DNA of 60,649 nucleotides. It comes from Nitrospira sp. (GTDB lineage Bacteria; Nitrospirota; Nitrospiria; Nitrospirales; Nitrospiraceae). Shown one piece after another: positions 17,079 to 26,747 of this stretch (within the stretch, counting starts at the first letter, position 1; every line of letters starts with the position of its first letter). The position numbers and the translations under genes are program-made. The notes below the pieces were generated by a model that saw nothing but the letters and a program-made list of their open reading frames with translations, ran no database searches and was not told where the DNA came from. Location: positions 1-60,649 of the forward strand of contig JADYYH010000048.1 of assembly GCA_020853775.1 (NCBI GenBank). Reading direction: 5' to 3'.

Positions 17079-17245
17079 AGCCCCCCCTCTTTGTCAACAA
17101 ATGGGTGGAGTAAAACGGAGGGATCAACGATGAAATCCGCCTCGAAAATTGCGGCTGCGCGAGGAGAGAAGTCGCGCGACTGGCGAAGAGGAAAACGCTA
17201 ACGGCACATCACGAGAATCGAGCCACGGATCAGTGAGACCACCAC

Positions 17246-17635
17246 TTAGAGATGACCGCGCGATTGAGCTTCCGCCGCGGCGCGGTCGATGTCCTTACGT
17301 CGTTCCGATTCCTTCTTGGCGATCCAGGCTTCCCAGGATTTGCCTGTGGCCGTATCTTCACCCGTGAAGGCAATCGACATCACCTCTGAATACGGGATGG
17401 TCACGGTCCCGCTACTGGTGGAGGGAAACAACTCGATGGCGGGCTGGCCACCTGTCGCCGTTCGATTAAAGAGGTACCCCGTCACCTGACCACCGGACTT
17501 CAGGTCTACCGTGATATCTCCCCGGTAATCGAAGGCCAGCTCGACCGCCTCTTGCAGTTCAGTGGGGGATGCGGGCCGAAAGACACGGCCCTCAAGGCTA
17601 CCGGTCTCCGGCGCGTGGTACTTCGCGTCAGTCAT
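17246..17635 (-). CDS. Small hypothetical protein downstream of hpnH
   Basis: 129 residues, not recognised by name. The core (GRVFRPASPTELQEAVELAFDY, GDITVDLKSG, VTGYLFNR, VTIPYSEVMSIAFTG) looks like a small beta-barrel of Sm or SH3 type; the C-terminal 30 residues are charged and helical. The ATG at 17635 follows GAGAAG; a longer frame exists but lacks support. It follows hpnH by 94 bp on the same strand and may be co-transcribed. Soluble, no signal peptide. Confidence 0.65.
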   Translation of the reverse strand: MTDAKYHAPETGSLEGRVFRPASPTELQEAVELAFDYRGDITVDLKSGGQVTGYLFNRTATGGQPAIELFPSTSSGTVTIPYSEVMSIAFTGEDTATGKSWEAWIAKKESERRKDIDRAAAEAQSRGHL

Positions 17636-17729
17636 AGTCTTCTCGTCTTGTAAAGGGTGACGGTGAAGCATTCGGCCGGCTCGCGACCAAACGCCTCACC
17701 ATGCCGGCTGCCATACTGATGGATGCCGG

Positions 17730-18746
17730 CTATCGCGCATTCGGCATGAGCGTAATCTTGACGGTCTTGGTGAAGCCGGACAAGGACCCGAAGGTATCCT
17801 CCACCGCCGAAGCCTCATACCCGCAATGCACCATGCAGTCCGCGCATTTCTCATTGCGGCCCGTGCCGTAAGCATCCCAATCGGTCTTCTCCATGAGCTC
17901 TCGAAAACTGGGCGCATATCCCTCTTGCAACAGGTAGCAGGGGCGCTGCCACCCGAACACGTTATACGTCGGATTTCCCCAAGGCGTGCACTGATATTCG
18001 CGCTTGCCCATGAGAAACTCCAGAAACAAGGGGGACTGGTTGAACTGCCATCCGCGCTTGCGATTGCTGAGGATCTTCGAGAACAGTTCGGTTGTCCGGC
18101 TCCGTTTCAGAAAATGCTGTTGGTCAGGGGCCTTTTGATAGCTGTACCCCGGCGAGATCATCATGCCTTCGACGCCCAGCCCCATCATCTCATCAAAAAA
18201 CTTCCGCACGCGCTCCGGATTGGCATCGTCGAACAACGTCGTATTTGTGGTAACGCGATGGCCTCGCTTCAGCGCAGCTTTGATGGCCTTCACGGCCACG
18301 TCGTAGACTCCATCGCGGCACACCGCCAGATCGTGCTCATCCCGCAAACCATCCATATGAACGCTGAACGTCAGGAATTTTGATGCCGGGTACTCATCGA
18401 GCTTCCGTTCCATCAAAATGGCGTTCGTGCAAAGATACACGTACTTCTTCCGCTCGACGAGACCGCGCACGATTTCGGGCATTTCCGGATGAATCAGCGG
18501 TTCGCCGCCGGGAATACTGATGATCGGGGCGTCGCACTCATCGGCCGCGGCCCAGCATTGCGCCGGGGTCAACCGCTTATCCAGCACATGATCCGGATAT
18601 TGAATCTTGCCGCACCCCGCGCAGGCAAGATTGCAGCGAAACAGGGGCTCGAGCATGAGCACGAGCGGATACCGCTTGACCCCTCGGAGTTTCTGGGTCA
18701 ACACGTACTTGGTCACTGTATACATCTGGGAGACTGGAACAGCCAT
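17730..18746 (-). CDS. hpnH: Radical SAM protein HpnH (adenosylhopane synthase)
   Basis: 338 residues. The CxxxCxxC cluster motif is at Cys38, Cys42, Cys45 (FRCNLACAGCGK), followed by the SAM-binding SIPGGEPLIHPE motif; a Cys-rich C-terminus (CADCMVHCGYE) fits a SPASM-like or auxiliary region typical of HpnH. The family adds 5'-deoxyadenosine to diploptene/hopene to make adenosylhopane, the precursor of extended hopanoids. Its partners shc and hpnG lie about 35 kb away in this window. A ribosome-binding site AGGAGAGCGGG and a strong promoter precede it. Confidence 0.93.
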   Translation of the reverse strand: MAVPVSQMYTVTKYVLTQKLRGVKRYPLVLMLEPLFRCNLACAGCGKIQYPDHVLDKRLTPAQCWAAADECDAPIISIPGGEPLIHPEMPEIVRGLVERKKYVYLCTNAILMERKLDEYPASKFLTFSVHMDGLRDEHDLAVCRDGVYDVAVKAIKAALKRGHRVTTNTTLFDDANPERVRKFFDEMMGLGVEGMMISPGYSYQKAPDQQHFLKRSRTTELFSKILSNRKRGWQFNQSPLFLEFLMGKREYQCTPWGNPTYNVFGWQRPCYLLQEGYAPSFRELMEKTDWDAYGTGRNEKCADCMVHCGYEASAVEDTFGSLSGFTKTVKITLMPNAR

Positions 18747-18823
18747 CCCGCTCTCCTATTCTGGTAAATGTGAATGTGAGTAACGACTGAGACTTCCGGC
18801 CTTCTAGCAGAGAACTCGTGCGG

Positions 18824-18853
18824 ATTCTACCATTGCCATTGAAAAATCGTCAA
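18824..18853 (-). promoter_or_regulatory. Promoter of hpnH
   Basis: TTGACG (18853-18848), 18-bp spacer, TAGAAT (18829-18824). Start point near 18817, leaving a leader of about 70 nt before the hpnH ATG at 18746. Confidence 0.65.
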
Positions 18854-18855
18854 TT

Positions 18856-20091
18856 TCACGTAGGCGTTGACATCCGGCGAACCCGAGCACGATAGTCGAG
18901 AAAGAAGGCGGTGAATGTACCGATGACAAGTGCCAACACTCCAGCCACTACGGTGTTGAGCAAGACCCGTGGACGAGTTCGTTTATCGGCCGGTATGGCC
19001 GGATCCAACACTTGCACGGTCGGAGTATCCCGGGCCTCGGCAATCTTTGCCTGCTCATGCTGCGACGTCAACAAGGTGAAAATGGTCTCCTGAACCTTCA
19101 CCTGCCGGAAGAGCCGGCCGAATTGTAGCGCCAAATCAGGCACAGCGACCATGGCCGGATGAAGGCGATCGCTCGACAAGATGCCCTTCGCGTCCTTCCC
19201 TGACCCCATGGTGGCCAGCTGCTTCTTGAGCTCGTCAACATTCGACCGGATTCTGGCAAGATCGGGATTGTCCGGCGACAGATAGCCACCCATGACTTGC
19301 ATTTGGACTTCCTGTGCCGTGATCTGCCCTTGAATCATCGCCGCAGCTTCGATCATTACCTTCGCTTGCGCCTCGACTGCGACCGTCTTATTTTTCGCCT
19401 GAAAATCCCGTAACGCCTCCTCGGCCTTCGCCATACTTTCCATGGTTTCGCCCAATCGCCGCTCAAGAAACACGCGATTTTGGCCGGCCTTGCTCACCGT
19501 CACGGTTCGGTTCAGTCGATCGAGGTTCGCCACATAAAAATTTGCCATGTCCGCGGCAACCTGAGGATCTTCATCCTCCACCGACACCTTGACCACCTTC
19601 TCCTTCGTGACAGTGATCCGAAGGTGGTCCTCCAATTCCTTCCTGGTATCGACCATCGTGTTCTCATGATATCGATTCATGAGATCGAATTTGTTAATCA
19701 CCTCGTCGGCCATCAGACGGGATTTCAAAATCGACACAAACACATCGGTCGGTGTGGTAGGCAGACCAGGCAACCCAAGGCCAAGATTCTGCGCCATGCC
19801 GCCGGCAGCAGGGGAGCTCAGCAATGCCGATAACATCCCGCCCTCTTTGGACTCCAACTGCGGCAAGACAGACGACGTGGATTCGTAGATTTTCGGGAGA
19901 AGGAGACTGATCGCCAACGTAAGAGCTGTCCCCATCAGGAAGCAACCCGCAATTATCTTTCGTCGAGCAACCAGGACATCCCAATAGTCAAACAATGTCA
20001 CGGACTGGTCGGCAGAAGGAGGTGCCTCAGCCTGAGAGCGAGGTGGATCCAGAAGCGCGTGGGGACTATCCGAAGGCCAATCCATAGACAA
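18856..20091 (-). CDS. Polysaccharide chain-length determinant/co-polymerase (Wzz/GumC family)
   Basis: 411 residues. Two transmembrane helices, at about 47-66 and 375-397, enclose a long periplasmic region with coiled-coil segments (LNRTVTVSKAGQNRVFLERRLGETMESMAKAEEAL...) and a YLSPDNPDLARIRSNVDELKKQL stretch of the GNVR type. No C-terminal tyrosine kinase is attached. The protein would control chain length and couple polymerisation to export in the inner membrane. It starts 9 bp after the SLBB export gene. Confidence 0.88.
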   Translation of the reverse strand: MSMDWPSDSPHALLDPPRSQAEAPPSADQSVTLFDYWDVLVARRKIIAGCFLMGTALTLAISLLLPKIYESTSSVLPQLESKEGGMLSALLSSPAAGGMAQNLGLGLPGLPTTPTDVFVSILKSRLMADEVINKFDLMNRYHENTMVDTRKELEDHLRITVTKEKVVKVSVEDEDPQVAADMANFYVANLDRLNRTVTVSKAGQNRVFLERRLGETMESMAKAEEALRDFQAKNKTVAVEAQAKVMIEAAAMIQGQITAQEVQMQVMGGYLSPDNPDLARIRSNVDELKKQLATMGSGKDAKGILSSDRLHPAMVAVPDLALQFGRLFRQVKVQETIFTLLTSQHEQAKIAEARDTPTVQVLDPAIPADKRTRPRVLLNTVVAGVLALVIGTFTAFFLDYRARVRRMSTPT

Positions 20092-20100
20092 TCCGATCGA

Positions 20101-22716
20101 CTATCGGCCGACCACCGCAATGCCGGCGGCGGTCAGAGCAAGACTGCCGATAATACTGGCCACGGTCTGCCACAACGCGAGCTGAGGGGGACGCGCCTCG
20201 ATTTTTTGTGGCACCACGATGGTATCTCCTGGGCGCATTTCCTTCGCGGAAAGATACGACGAATCCGTGGTCCCATTCGCCCGCATCACATACATTTCAC
20301 GCTTATTGGCATCTTCGGTGACGCCACCGGCTTGGCGTAAGTAGTCATTCAGGTCCAAGCCCGGCCGATAGACCACAGACGTAGGATTCTTGACGGAACC
20401 AATGATCCCGACCGTTTGTGGCGGCGTCGGAATGGTAATTCGGTCCCGCGACTCCAGAATGATATCGTCTTCAGTGCCCTCCAAACGTTCAATCGAATCC
20501 AGACTCACAATGACACGGCCCAATTCGATCCGTGATGCGGTCGCCTCGAGCTGCTGGAGACGCAAGGCCAGCACCTGCTGCTCCGCCATGGCGCCACTTG
20601 CCCCCGCCATGACGCTCAACCCGGCGGTGCCAGCCGCGATTCCGGCCGATTGCGCCGTTAATCGCTGCCGCTCGGCGGCGATAAACCGATCCAGTTCGGC
20701 CTGCTGTTTCACCTTGACCGACTCCCGCACCAGGACGATGCCGTTCGGAAACGCATTCGGCGTAAAGCCGCCGGATCGTTTCAACACCGAGCTCAACCGC
20801 TCGCCGATCTCAATGGTGAAGTATCCCGCTCGCCGAACTTCCCCTTCCACCAACACCAGAGCCGGGGCGCGCATTTGGCTTGAGATGACAACCTGGTCCA
20901 ATCGATTCAACACATGATTGTCGGACTCCCGCCCTTCAAAGACCGCTGTGGGACTGAAGGGAATGACCTTCGTCAGATACGTGGCCGGATCGGTCCGAAC
21001 GATCTCGGCGCGATCGGCATACGCATCAACCGTGAGTTGTTCGGGAGTGAGGATATCTTTCACGTGCATCCCGGCTCGAAATTCATACGGCCCAGGGCTT
21101 TTCACCGCACCAACGAGACTCACAACGTTCACCACCTGCGTAGGCAACGTGGCGATGCGAATATAATCACCATCCATGAGGAGTGGATCTCCTCCCTCGA
21201 CCCCAAGACGACTTTTCTCCTGCCCCTGCGACGCAAGCGCCCGCACGAGGTCCACATCGATCATATTGCGTTCTTTCAACGCCGGATCCTGTCGGAATAG
21301 ATGGCAGCGCTGGCGGTCGGATAACGGTGTCAGGCCTCCGGCCAAGGTGAGCAGTTCGGTCAACCGAGTGCCCGGCTTCAATTCATAAATCGCCGGCCGT
21401 TTGACCGATCCACTGATGGCGACCACCGGCCCAAGCGGCGGGACCAAGACCACATCGCCGGCCTGAAGCCGATTATCCTGTCGCCGGTCTCCCTGAAGCA
21501 AAAACTCATACAAGTCCAACTGTCCAACCGTTTTTCCATCCCGCATGATCCGGACCTGTCGCAGCGAACCAGACCGGGATGGTCCGCAGGCCGCATAAAT
21601 CGCATTCGAGGCCGTTGCCAACGCACTCAGCTCATAGGCTCCTGGCCGCGCGACTTCCCCGACGACATACACCTTCATGGTCCGGATGCGGGCCATCGAC
21701 ACGTGCAATTCAAAACGCTTCAACAGCATGCTCAAGCGAGCATGAATGGTCCGCTCCGCCTGAGAAAACGTCTGGCCGCCGACCGGAATGGCACCGACTT
21801 GCGGAATCACGACCATCCCGTCTCGCTCGACCGGTGCGATATAGCTACGATTGAAGTTTTGATCCGGCACATTCCAGATGTGGACGGCCAGCGAATCCTG
21901 CGGGCCAATCACATAGTCCGGTCCAACCGGCACATCCTGAAGCGACGTGAACCCGCCGGCATGTGCGTCGAAAAAATCATAGCCGAACTGCTTTAAGCGA
22001 CTTTTGATCCCTTGCAGCACCGAAAATTGCGCAAAGGCCTCTTCCACAGAAAAGTCTTGATGCCGCAAGAGTTCCGCAGTAAAGGGCTTTTGCTCTACCT
22101 GCTGTTTTTGTTGATTGAGCTGAGTTTGAAACTGCCCCGGCATGCCGCCCACTGCCCCCTGCACCGCCGATTGCAGCCCGTTGAGCTGAGAGACGCCCTT
22201 CTTTTCCCGCTCCACCTGACTCTGCAACTCCAAACCCCGTTTCTCTTTTTCGGCCTGCAGTCGTTCGAGTTGGCGGTCGCGCTCTTCCTCCTCTTGTCGC
22301 ATACGTTGTTCGACCGAGGTCGGAAGCAAACTATTCGCCGCCATGGGCCAGTAATCGTTCAGATTGGGCACCGTGTTTTCTGGCGACAGGTCTGGTGCCG
22401 TCGGGGTCGGACAAGGCGCATGCTGAGGAACAATTGGCTGGGTCGCCGTCGGGTTGGTCACAATGGCCTGTCCCGGAGGGGTCGGCAACCCGTAATTGCC
22501 GAACGGAAGGAAAGGGGATAGTTGGTTGCCGATCGACGGGCTGACAGATGAACCGGATGGAGACGAAGGAATCACAGGATTCGTGAGCGTCTGCGCGAGC
22601 AACGACGGTGGCAGGACCATACCGCCTACCAACAACCAGATCACCGCACTCATCCACCGGCCTGCTCTTTGCCCACTAGAAACACGGGGCGCACGCCATT
22701 GCAGTGACATATGCAT
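20101..22716 (-). CDS. Outer-membrane polysaccharide export protein with multiple SLBB domains (Wza-like)
   Basis: 871 residues. Signal peptide (about 22-42, ending LLAQ), a Pro-rich segment, a charged coiled coil (about 138-175, RQEEEERDRQLERLQAEK), the Poly_export domain (YVIGPQDSLAVHIWNV...), then about five SLBB-type repeats, each beginning with a V/I-x-GxV-x-xP pattern (VVGEVARPGAY, ISGSVKRPAIY, LVGAVKSPGPY, LVEGEVRRAGY, IIGSVKNPTS), and a C-terminal hydrophobic segment (about 848-868). It would form the periplasm-spanning channel for the polysaccharide made by this locus. Longer than Wza (about 380 residues), as in delta-proteobacterial or Nitrospirota relatives. Confidence 0.9.
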   Translation of the reverse strand: MHMSLQWRAPRVSSGQRAGRWMSAVIWLLVGGMVLPPSLLAQTLTNPVIPSSPSGSSVSPSIGNQLSPFLPFGNYGLPTPPGQAIVTNPTATQPIVPQHAPCPTPTAPDLSPENTVPNLNDYWPMAANSLLPTSVEQRMRQEEEERDRQLERLQAEKEKRGLELQSQVEREKKGVSQLNGLQSAVQGAVGGMPGQFQTQLNQQKQQVEQKPFTAELLRHQDFSVEEAFAQFSVLQGIKSRLKQFGYDFFDAHAGGFTSLQDVPVGPDYVIGPQDSLAVHIWNVPDQNFNRSYIAPVERDGMVVIPQVGAIPVGGQTFSQAERTIHARLSMLLKRFELHVSMARIRTMKVYVVGEVARPGAYELSALATASNAIYAACGPSRSGSLRQVRIMRDGKTVGQLDLYEFLLQGDRRQDNRLQAGDVVLVPPLGPVVAISGSVKRPAIYELKPGTRLTELLTLAGGLTPLSDRQRCHLFRQDPALKERNMIDVDLVRALASQGQEKSRLGVEGGDPLLMDGDYIRIATLPTQVVNVVSLVGAVKSPGPYEFRAGMHVKDILTPEQLTVDAYADRAEIVRTDPATYLTKVIPFSPTAVFEGRESDNHVLNRLDQVVISSQMRAPALVLVEGEVRRAGYFTIEIGERLSSVLKRSGGFTPNAFPNGIVLVRESVKVKQQAELDRFIAAERQRLTAQSAGIAAGTAGLSVMAGASGAMAEQQVLALRLQQLEATASRIELGRVIVSLDSIERLEGTEDDIILESRDRITIPTPPQTVGIIGSVKNPTSVVYRPGLDLNDYLRQAGGVTEDANKREMYVMRANGTTDSSYLSAKEMRPGDTIVVPQKIEARPPQLALWQTVASIIGSLALTAAGIAVVGR

Positions 22717-22754
22717 ATCGTCCTAACAATCCTGCCTGTGGATAACGACTGTAG

Positions 22755-22784
22755 GTTCTAATCCAAAGTCACCGGCTCAGTCAA
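22755..22784 (-). promoter_or_regulatory. Candidate promoter of the polysaccharide export genes
   Basis: TTGACT (22784-22779), 18-bp spacer, TAGAAC (22760-22755), about 40 bp before the SLBB gene. Confidence 0.4.
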
Positions 22785-22805
22785 TCGAGGCCGGAACCAG
22801 ATCAG

Positions 22806-24440
22806 CTAGAATTGCACCGCCACGGCTGTCCACAAGAGATGATTTTTCGCGGTGACTCCGGCGGCGAAGGTCTCAGCGAACGGGGTAATGGCCGAGATCT
22901 GGCCGGGGTTGCTCAGACGCTGAAAAGTGTATCCACCCATGACCTGAATGTCTCTGGAATACCACCAGGTCAGATCGACGGCGGCTTCCCGTTTTTTCTC
23001 ATGAACCGGCTGGCCCCGTTCCCGTTCCTGAATGTTGAAGTTCGCGCCTAACTGCAGAGTGTCGGTCAGATACCTGGTGCTGCGCACAAAAAAGTCCGTC
23101 CCGTCGGTGCCCATATGATGCCCCAACGGAAACCCCCGGTAGCGCATGCCGCTGGTATATGTGCCGTTGTTGTACCAGACGCCGCTCAGCTCCGGATGTC
23201 GTCGGCGTCCGTAGTCGGTATCGGCATATTCAATACGCAGGTCCATGGTGTCGCCTTGAAACACCTGTGGAATATAGATGCCGCCTAAAAACGCCGCGCG
23301 GCTCGGGATCGGCAATTGTGACCACTTATCCTCCGTCCCAATCTCCCCATAGAGCTGCATGCCGCCAGGAAAGGGAATCAAATAGGGCACCGACGGCAGC
23401 CTGAGCCGGAAATCGGCCATCCCTTGCTCGTTCACATCTTTGTCAGACCCCTGATTGGCTGGATGGATATACGTATCGACGATCGTTCCAGGAAACGATT
23501 GATCGCGCCCGCGCCCGCCAAACTGGGTCAAACGCGTGAGCCCCAGCTCCAACCAGGGGACCGGCAGGTAACTGATCCGCAGGCCGAAGACACGCGCGCG
23601 CGAAAAATCGCGATTGCGTTCCAATTGAGCCAGAAAGGCATTGACCTTCCAGTCTCCCAAACCGCTGAGAAATCCCGGAAATTGGAAGGGCCGCTCCGTC
23701 CCCAATTTGATCATGTCCATCGGAAACGCATGATCGGTCAGCAACAGAGAGCCATGATACCCAGGCCCCCACCACTGCGTCCCCCGCCCCACTTCCAGCG
23801 CGATGTTGGCATAACTCAACTTGAGGCTGAACTCGCGCAGGTAAACATTATCGCTATTGTTGGTCGCACCCAATCCCAACAGATGGCGATTGCTGATGAA
23901 TTTGGGTTGGACCATCACGGCGGCCCACTCGTTCAACTCTGCCCAGGCCCGCACATCGGTTTGGTTCTGCACGCCGTTGACGAAATATTCCCCGCCCCGA
24001 TTTTCTCGAAACCGGATCGTTTGTCCGCCGCCGATCGATGACGCATCAACCTCAGAGGTCACTCGAGCGCCGAACCGCAACGAACCGGTTTTGTCATCAG
24101 AGCGCGTCCTGATGGTGCCGAGGCGAATGAGCTCCGGACGGAACTCCGCCAGCAACCGTTCCAACAGCGGCTCGGCAATGGCTTCCCGGCCGTCAATGTC
24201 GATCTCGTCGGCGCGCACCCGCTCGATCGCGCGCGCCACATACTGGGCCGCCTGCATGCGGGTAAACGGCTTCGCCCCGACCAAGGCCCGGTCGATCACC
24301 CCCAGAGCGATCAACCGTTCGATCGCATCGTATCCCCAGTGATGCAGCGGAAGATTGCTGGATGCGAGGGCAGGCCCGCTCAAGACCAGGCACAGGACCA
24401 GACTCAGGAGGAACCCAAATGAGGTGCGACAAGCGTTCAC
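22806..24440 (-). CDS. Wzi-family capsule assembly outer-membrane protein with SLH-like N-terminus
   Basis: About 544 residues from GTG 24440, which starts a textbook signal peptide (FLLSLVLCLVLSGPALA). After it comes one S-layer-homology-like segment (HHWGYDAIERLIALGVI...FTRMQAAQYVARAIE), then a beta-barrel with Wzi-type motifs (GRGTQWWGPGYHGSLLLTDHAFPMD, LRIEYADTDYG, PLGHHMGTDG) and a terminal Phe. Wzi proteins anchor or assemble capsule on the outer surface; the SLH-like module may bind peptidoglycan or secondary polymers. A TTG start at 24518 would add 26 Cys-rich residues and is less likely. Confidence 0.85.
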   Translation of the reverse strand: MNACRTSFGFLLSLVLCLVLSGPALASSNLPLHHWGYDAIERLIALGVIDRALVGAKPFTRMQAAQYVARAIERVRADEIDIDGREAIAEPLLERLLAEFRPELIRLGTIRTRSDDKTGSLRFGARVTSEVDASSIGGGQTIRFRENRGGEYFVNGVQNQTDVRAWAELNEWAAVMVQPKFISNRHLLGLGATNNSDNVYLREFSLKLSYANIALEVGRGTQWWGPGYHGSLLLTDHAFPMDMIKLGTERPFQFPGFLSGLGDWKVNAFLAQLERNRDFSRARVFGLRISYLPVPWLELGLTRLTQFGGRGRDQSFPGTIVDTYIHPANQGSDKDVNEQGMADFRLRLPSVPYLIPFPGGMQLYGEIGTEDKWSQLPIPSRAAFLGGIYIPQVFQGDTMDLRIEYADTDYGRRRHPELSGVWYNNGTYTSGMRYRGFPLGHHMGTDGTDFFVRSTRYLTDTLQLGANFNIQERERGQPVHEKKREAAVDLTWWYSRDIQVMGGYTFQRLSNPGQISAITPFAETFAAGVTAKNHLLWTAVAVQF

Positions 24441-24528
24441 AAGACAGGCCGGACAAGCACCGCAAGGGGGGCAGTGAGAACCGGCAGAAAAGACTGGTTC
24501 ACCGTCCGTACCACGCAACGACCCCGCA

Positions 24529-26499
24529 TCATGCCCGCCTGGGTCGCCCGGTCGGCGATGGCCCTGACACCGTCACAATATCGACAGATGCAGGGAGTGG
24601 CTTTTCCGTCCCGATCCCGACAGAATCGTGAGCGCTCTCTTGAACAATGGGAGCGACGGCGGAACGGTACGCGGGAAGGATCGAGCGGAGGAGGCTGAGC
24701 ACGTGTACCACACTTCCTTCAGCGGCCGACTCTTCCAACCGGGCGACGAGCGCCGGCAGGCGGGAGAGATCGCGCGCAGGGTCCGGTCTGACGCAGAGCA
24801 CTTTTGATACAGCAGTCGTCTCCACCCGTTCATGGCCGGCGACCAATTCCTCGACCAGTTTCTCTCCCGGCCTACACCCCACATAGGTTAGGGCAATGTC
24901 TTTGTCCGGGACAAAGCCAGCCAGCCGGATGAGATTGCGTGCCATATCGGCCACACCGATCTGCTCCCCCATCTCCAGCACGAAGAGTTCCCCGCCTTTC
25001 GCCAACCCTGCCGCATGGAGCACAAGATGGACGGCCTCAGCCATCAGCATGAAATAGCGGCGCATGTTCGGATCCGTAATCGTGACCGGCCCGCCCGCCT
25101 TGATCTGTTCGACAAACAGCGGTACCACACTACCGTTGCTCCCCAACACATTACCGAATCGCACGGTCGCAAACATCGTCCGTGACGACCGGGCCAGCTT
25201 CTGCACCAGCAATTCCGCCACGCCTTTGCTCGCCCCCATCACACTGACCGGATTCACGGCCTTGTCGGTTGAAATCAAAATGAACCGCTCCACTTCATGG
25301 CGATGCGCCGCTTCCGCCACGATCCTGGTGCCGCCGACATTGTTCAAGACGGCTTCGCAAGGGCTTCCTTCCATCAGCGGCACATGTTTATGCGCAGCCG
25401 CATGAAACACCAGCGTCGGACGATGCTCAGCAAACAGCCGGTTCATTTGGCCGACATCCGTGATATCACCGATCACAGGAGCGATGAACGTATGGCCGGC
25501 GGCCGCGAGTTCATTCGCGATGGCGAACAACCCGTTCTCATACCGATCCAACAGCACTAACGCCGCGGGAGACAATCGAGCCACCTGCCTGCACAACTCC
25601 GAACCGATCGATCCTCCCGCCCCGGTGACCAACACGCGCGCCCCCCGCACCAGGGCCCGGAGCGGTTCTGGGTCCAAATCCACAGGCACCCGGTCAAGCA
25701 GATCTTCGATCGACAGGTTACGAATCTGGCTGACCTCCACCCGGCATTGCAGCAAATCCCGCAAGGTCGGCAGGGTTTGGATCGGCAGGTGAAACGGTTC
25801 CAACGCCTTCACCACCGCCCGAATCGTCCCGGACGCCGCACTCGGCATGGCCACGAGCACCACATCGGGCCTCGACTCGGCAATGACCTGAGGCAGATCA
25901 GCCCGATTTCCCAACACCTTCACGCCGTGAATACGGTGCCCGACCTTCGCCGGATTGTCGTCGATGAACCCGATAGGCTGATAGCCATAGGATCGATTGT
26001 TTCGCATTTCGCGCACGATCATCGCCCCGGCATCACCGGCGCCGACAATCAGAACCCGCTTGAGCCCTGTCTCCATCCATCCGGGTTCCCGTAGGAGCCG
26101 AGGGAACGCACGCAAACCGGCGAAGAGGCACAACAGCAGCAACGCATCGATCACAAAGATCGACGAGGGATAGGCCCGTATCCCCAACCCGAGGCGGACC
26201 ACTCCGGCGAATATGAGCGAACTGGCGCCGATACTCAGCGCGAGATCGCGAACATCCCATAAACTCATATAGCGCCAGAGCCCGTCATAGAGTCGGAACG
26301 GGTAGAAAGTCAGTGCCCTGATCGTCAATAGCAGCGGAAGCATGGACGCGAACAATTCCCACTGCTGCGCGGGAATGTCTTCATCGAAACGAAGGAGGAA
26401 GGCCAACCAATTAGAGAAAGCCGCGAGCCCCAGGTGCGCGACAAAGAGCAGGAACCGTCGTTGGGCAACGGTCAACGATGTGGTGAACGAAGGAACCAT
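24529..26499 (-). CDS. FlaA1/WbpM-type nucleotide-sugar 4,6-dehydratase, membrane-bound
   Basis: About 656 residues from ATG 26499. Four N-terminal helices (about 13-135), a first Rossmann domain (VLIVGAGDAGAMIVREM) and a second SDR domain (TGAGGSIGSELCRQ, HAAAHKHVPLMEGSP). The catalytic triad reads SVMGASK: Met takes the place of the usual Tyr, as known for the large WbpM/FlaA1-like dehydratases, so activity is expected. These enzymes make UDP-4-keto-6-deoxy-HexNAc for polysaccharide precursors. A TTG start at 26535 would add 12 residues. It is 88 bp upstream of the Wzi gene. Confidence 0.9.
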   Translation of the reverse strand: MVPSFTTSLTVAQRRFLLFVAHLGLAAFSNWLAFLLRFDEDIPAQQWELFASMLPLLLTIRALTFYPFRLYDGLWRYMSLWDVRDLALSIGASSLIFAGVVRLGLGIRAYPSSIFVIDALLLLCLFAGLRAFPRLLREPGWMETGLKRVLIVGAGDAGAMIVREMRNNRSYGYQPIGFIDDNPAKVGHRIHGVKVLGNRADLPQVIAESRPDVVLVAMPSAASGTIRAVVKALEPFHLPIQTLPTLRDLLQCRVEVSQIRNLSIEDLLDRVPVDLDPEPLRALVRGARVLVTGAGGSIGSELCRQVARLSPAALVLLDRYENGLFAIANELAAAGHTFIAPVIGDITDVGQMNRLFAEHRPTLVFHAAAHKHVPLMEGSPCEAVLNNVGGTRIVAEAAHRHEVERFILISTDKAVNPVSVMGASKGVAELLVQKLARSSRTMFATVRFGNVLGSNGSVVPLFVEQIKAGGPVTITDPNMRRYFMLMAEAVHLVLHAAGLAKGGELFVLEMGEQIGVADMARNLIRLAGFVPDKDIALTYVGCRPGEKLVEELVAGHERVETTAVSKVLCVRPDPARDLSRLPALVARLEESAAEGSVVHVLSLLRSILPAYRSAVAPIVQESAHDSVGIGTEKPLPASVDIVTVSGPSPTGRPRRA

Positions 26500-26747
26500 G
26501 GCATGTCCCAGACGGGTAAAGCCCCGCTGACTCAACTCCGCGATTTCGGCCTCGAAGGATACCTTGCCTTCGATCGCCGAATCCAGCCCTTGGACGGGCC
26601 CGGAGACGAACCTAGCCTACTGGGTGATGAGATCGCCGTTCACCAAACAGTCGATGATCGCTCGGGCGATCTCAGGCTATGAGCTTTGCATACGGACTGC
26701 AGGGGGCAATTAATGGGTCGAGATACGCCGCACAAAAAGCGGTTACC

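Noticed and set aside
17170-17181. Palindrome AGTCGCGCGACT
   Set aside because: Short and GC-rich, expected by chance in such DNA; no T-tail or promoter next to it.
26536-26747. Short frame ending IARAIIDCLVNGDLITQ between the E1 beta and dehydratase genes
   Set aside because: Only about 19 codons between stops and without start codon; could be a remnant but cannot be supported.
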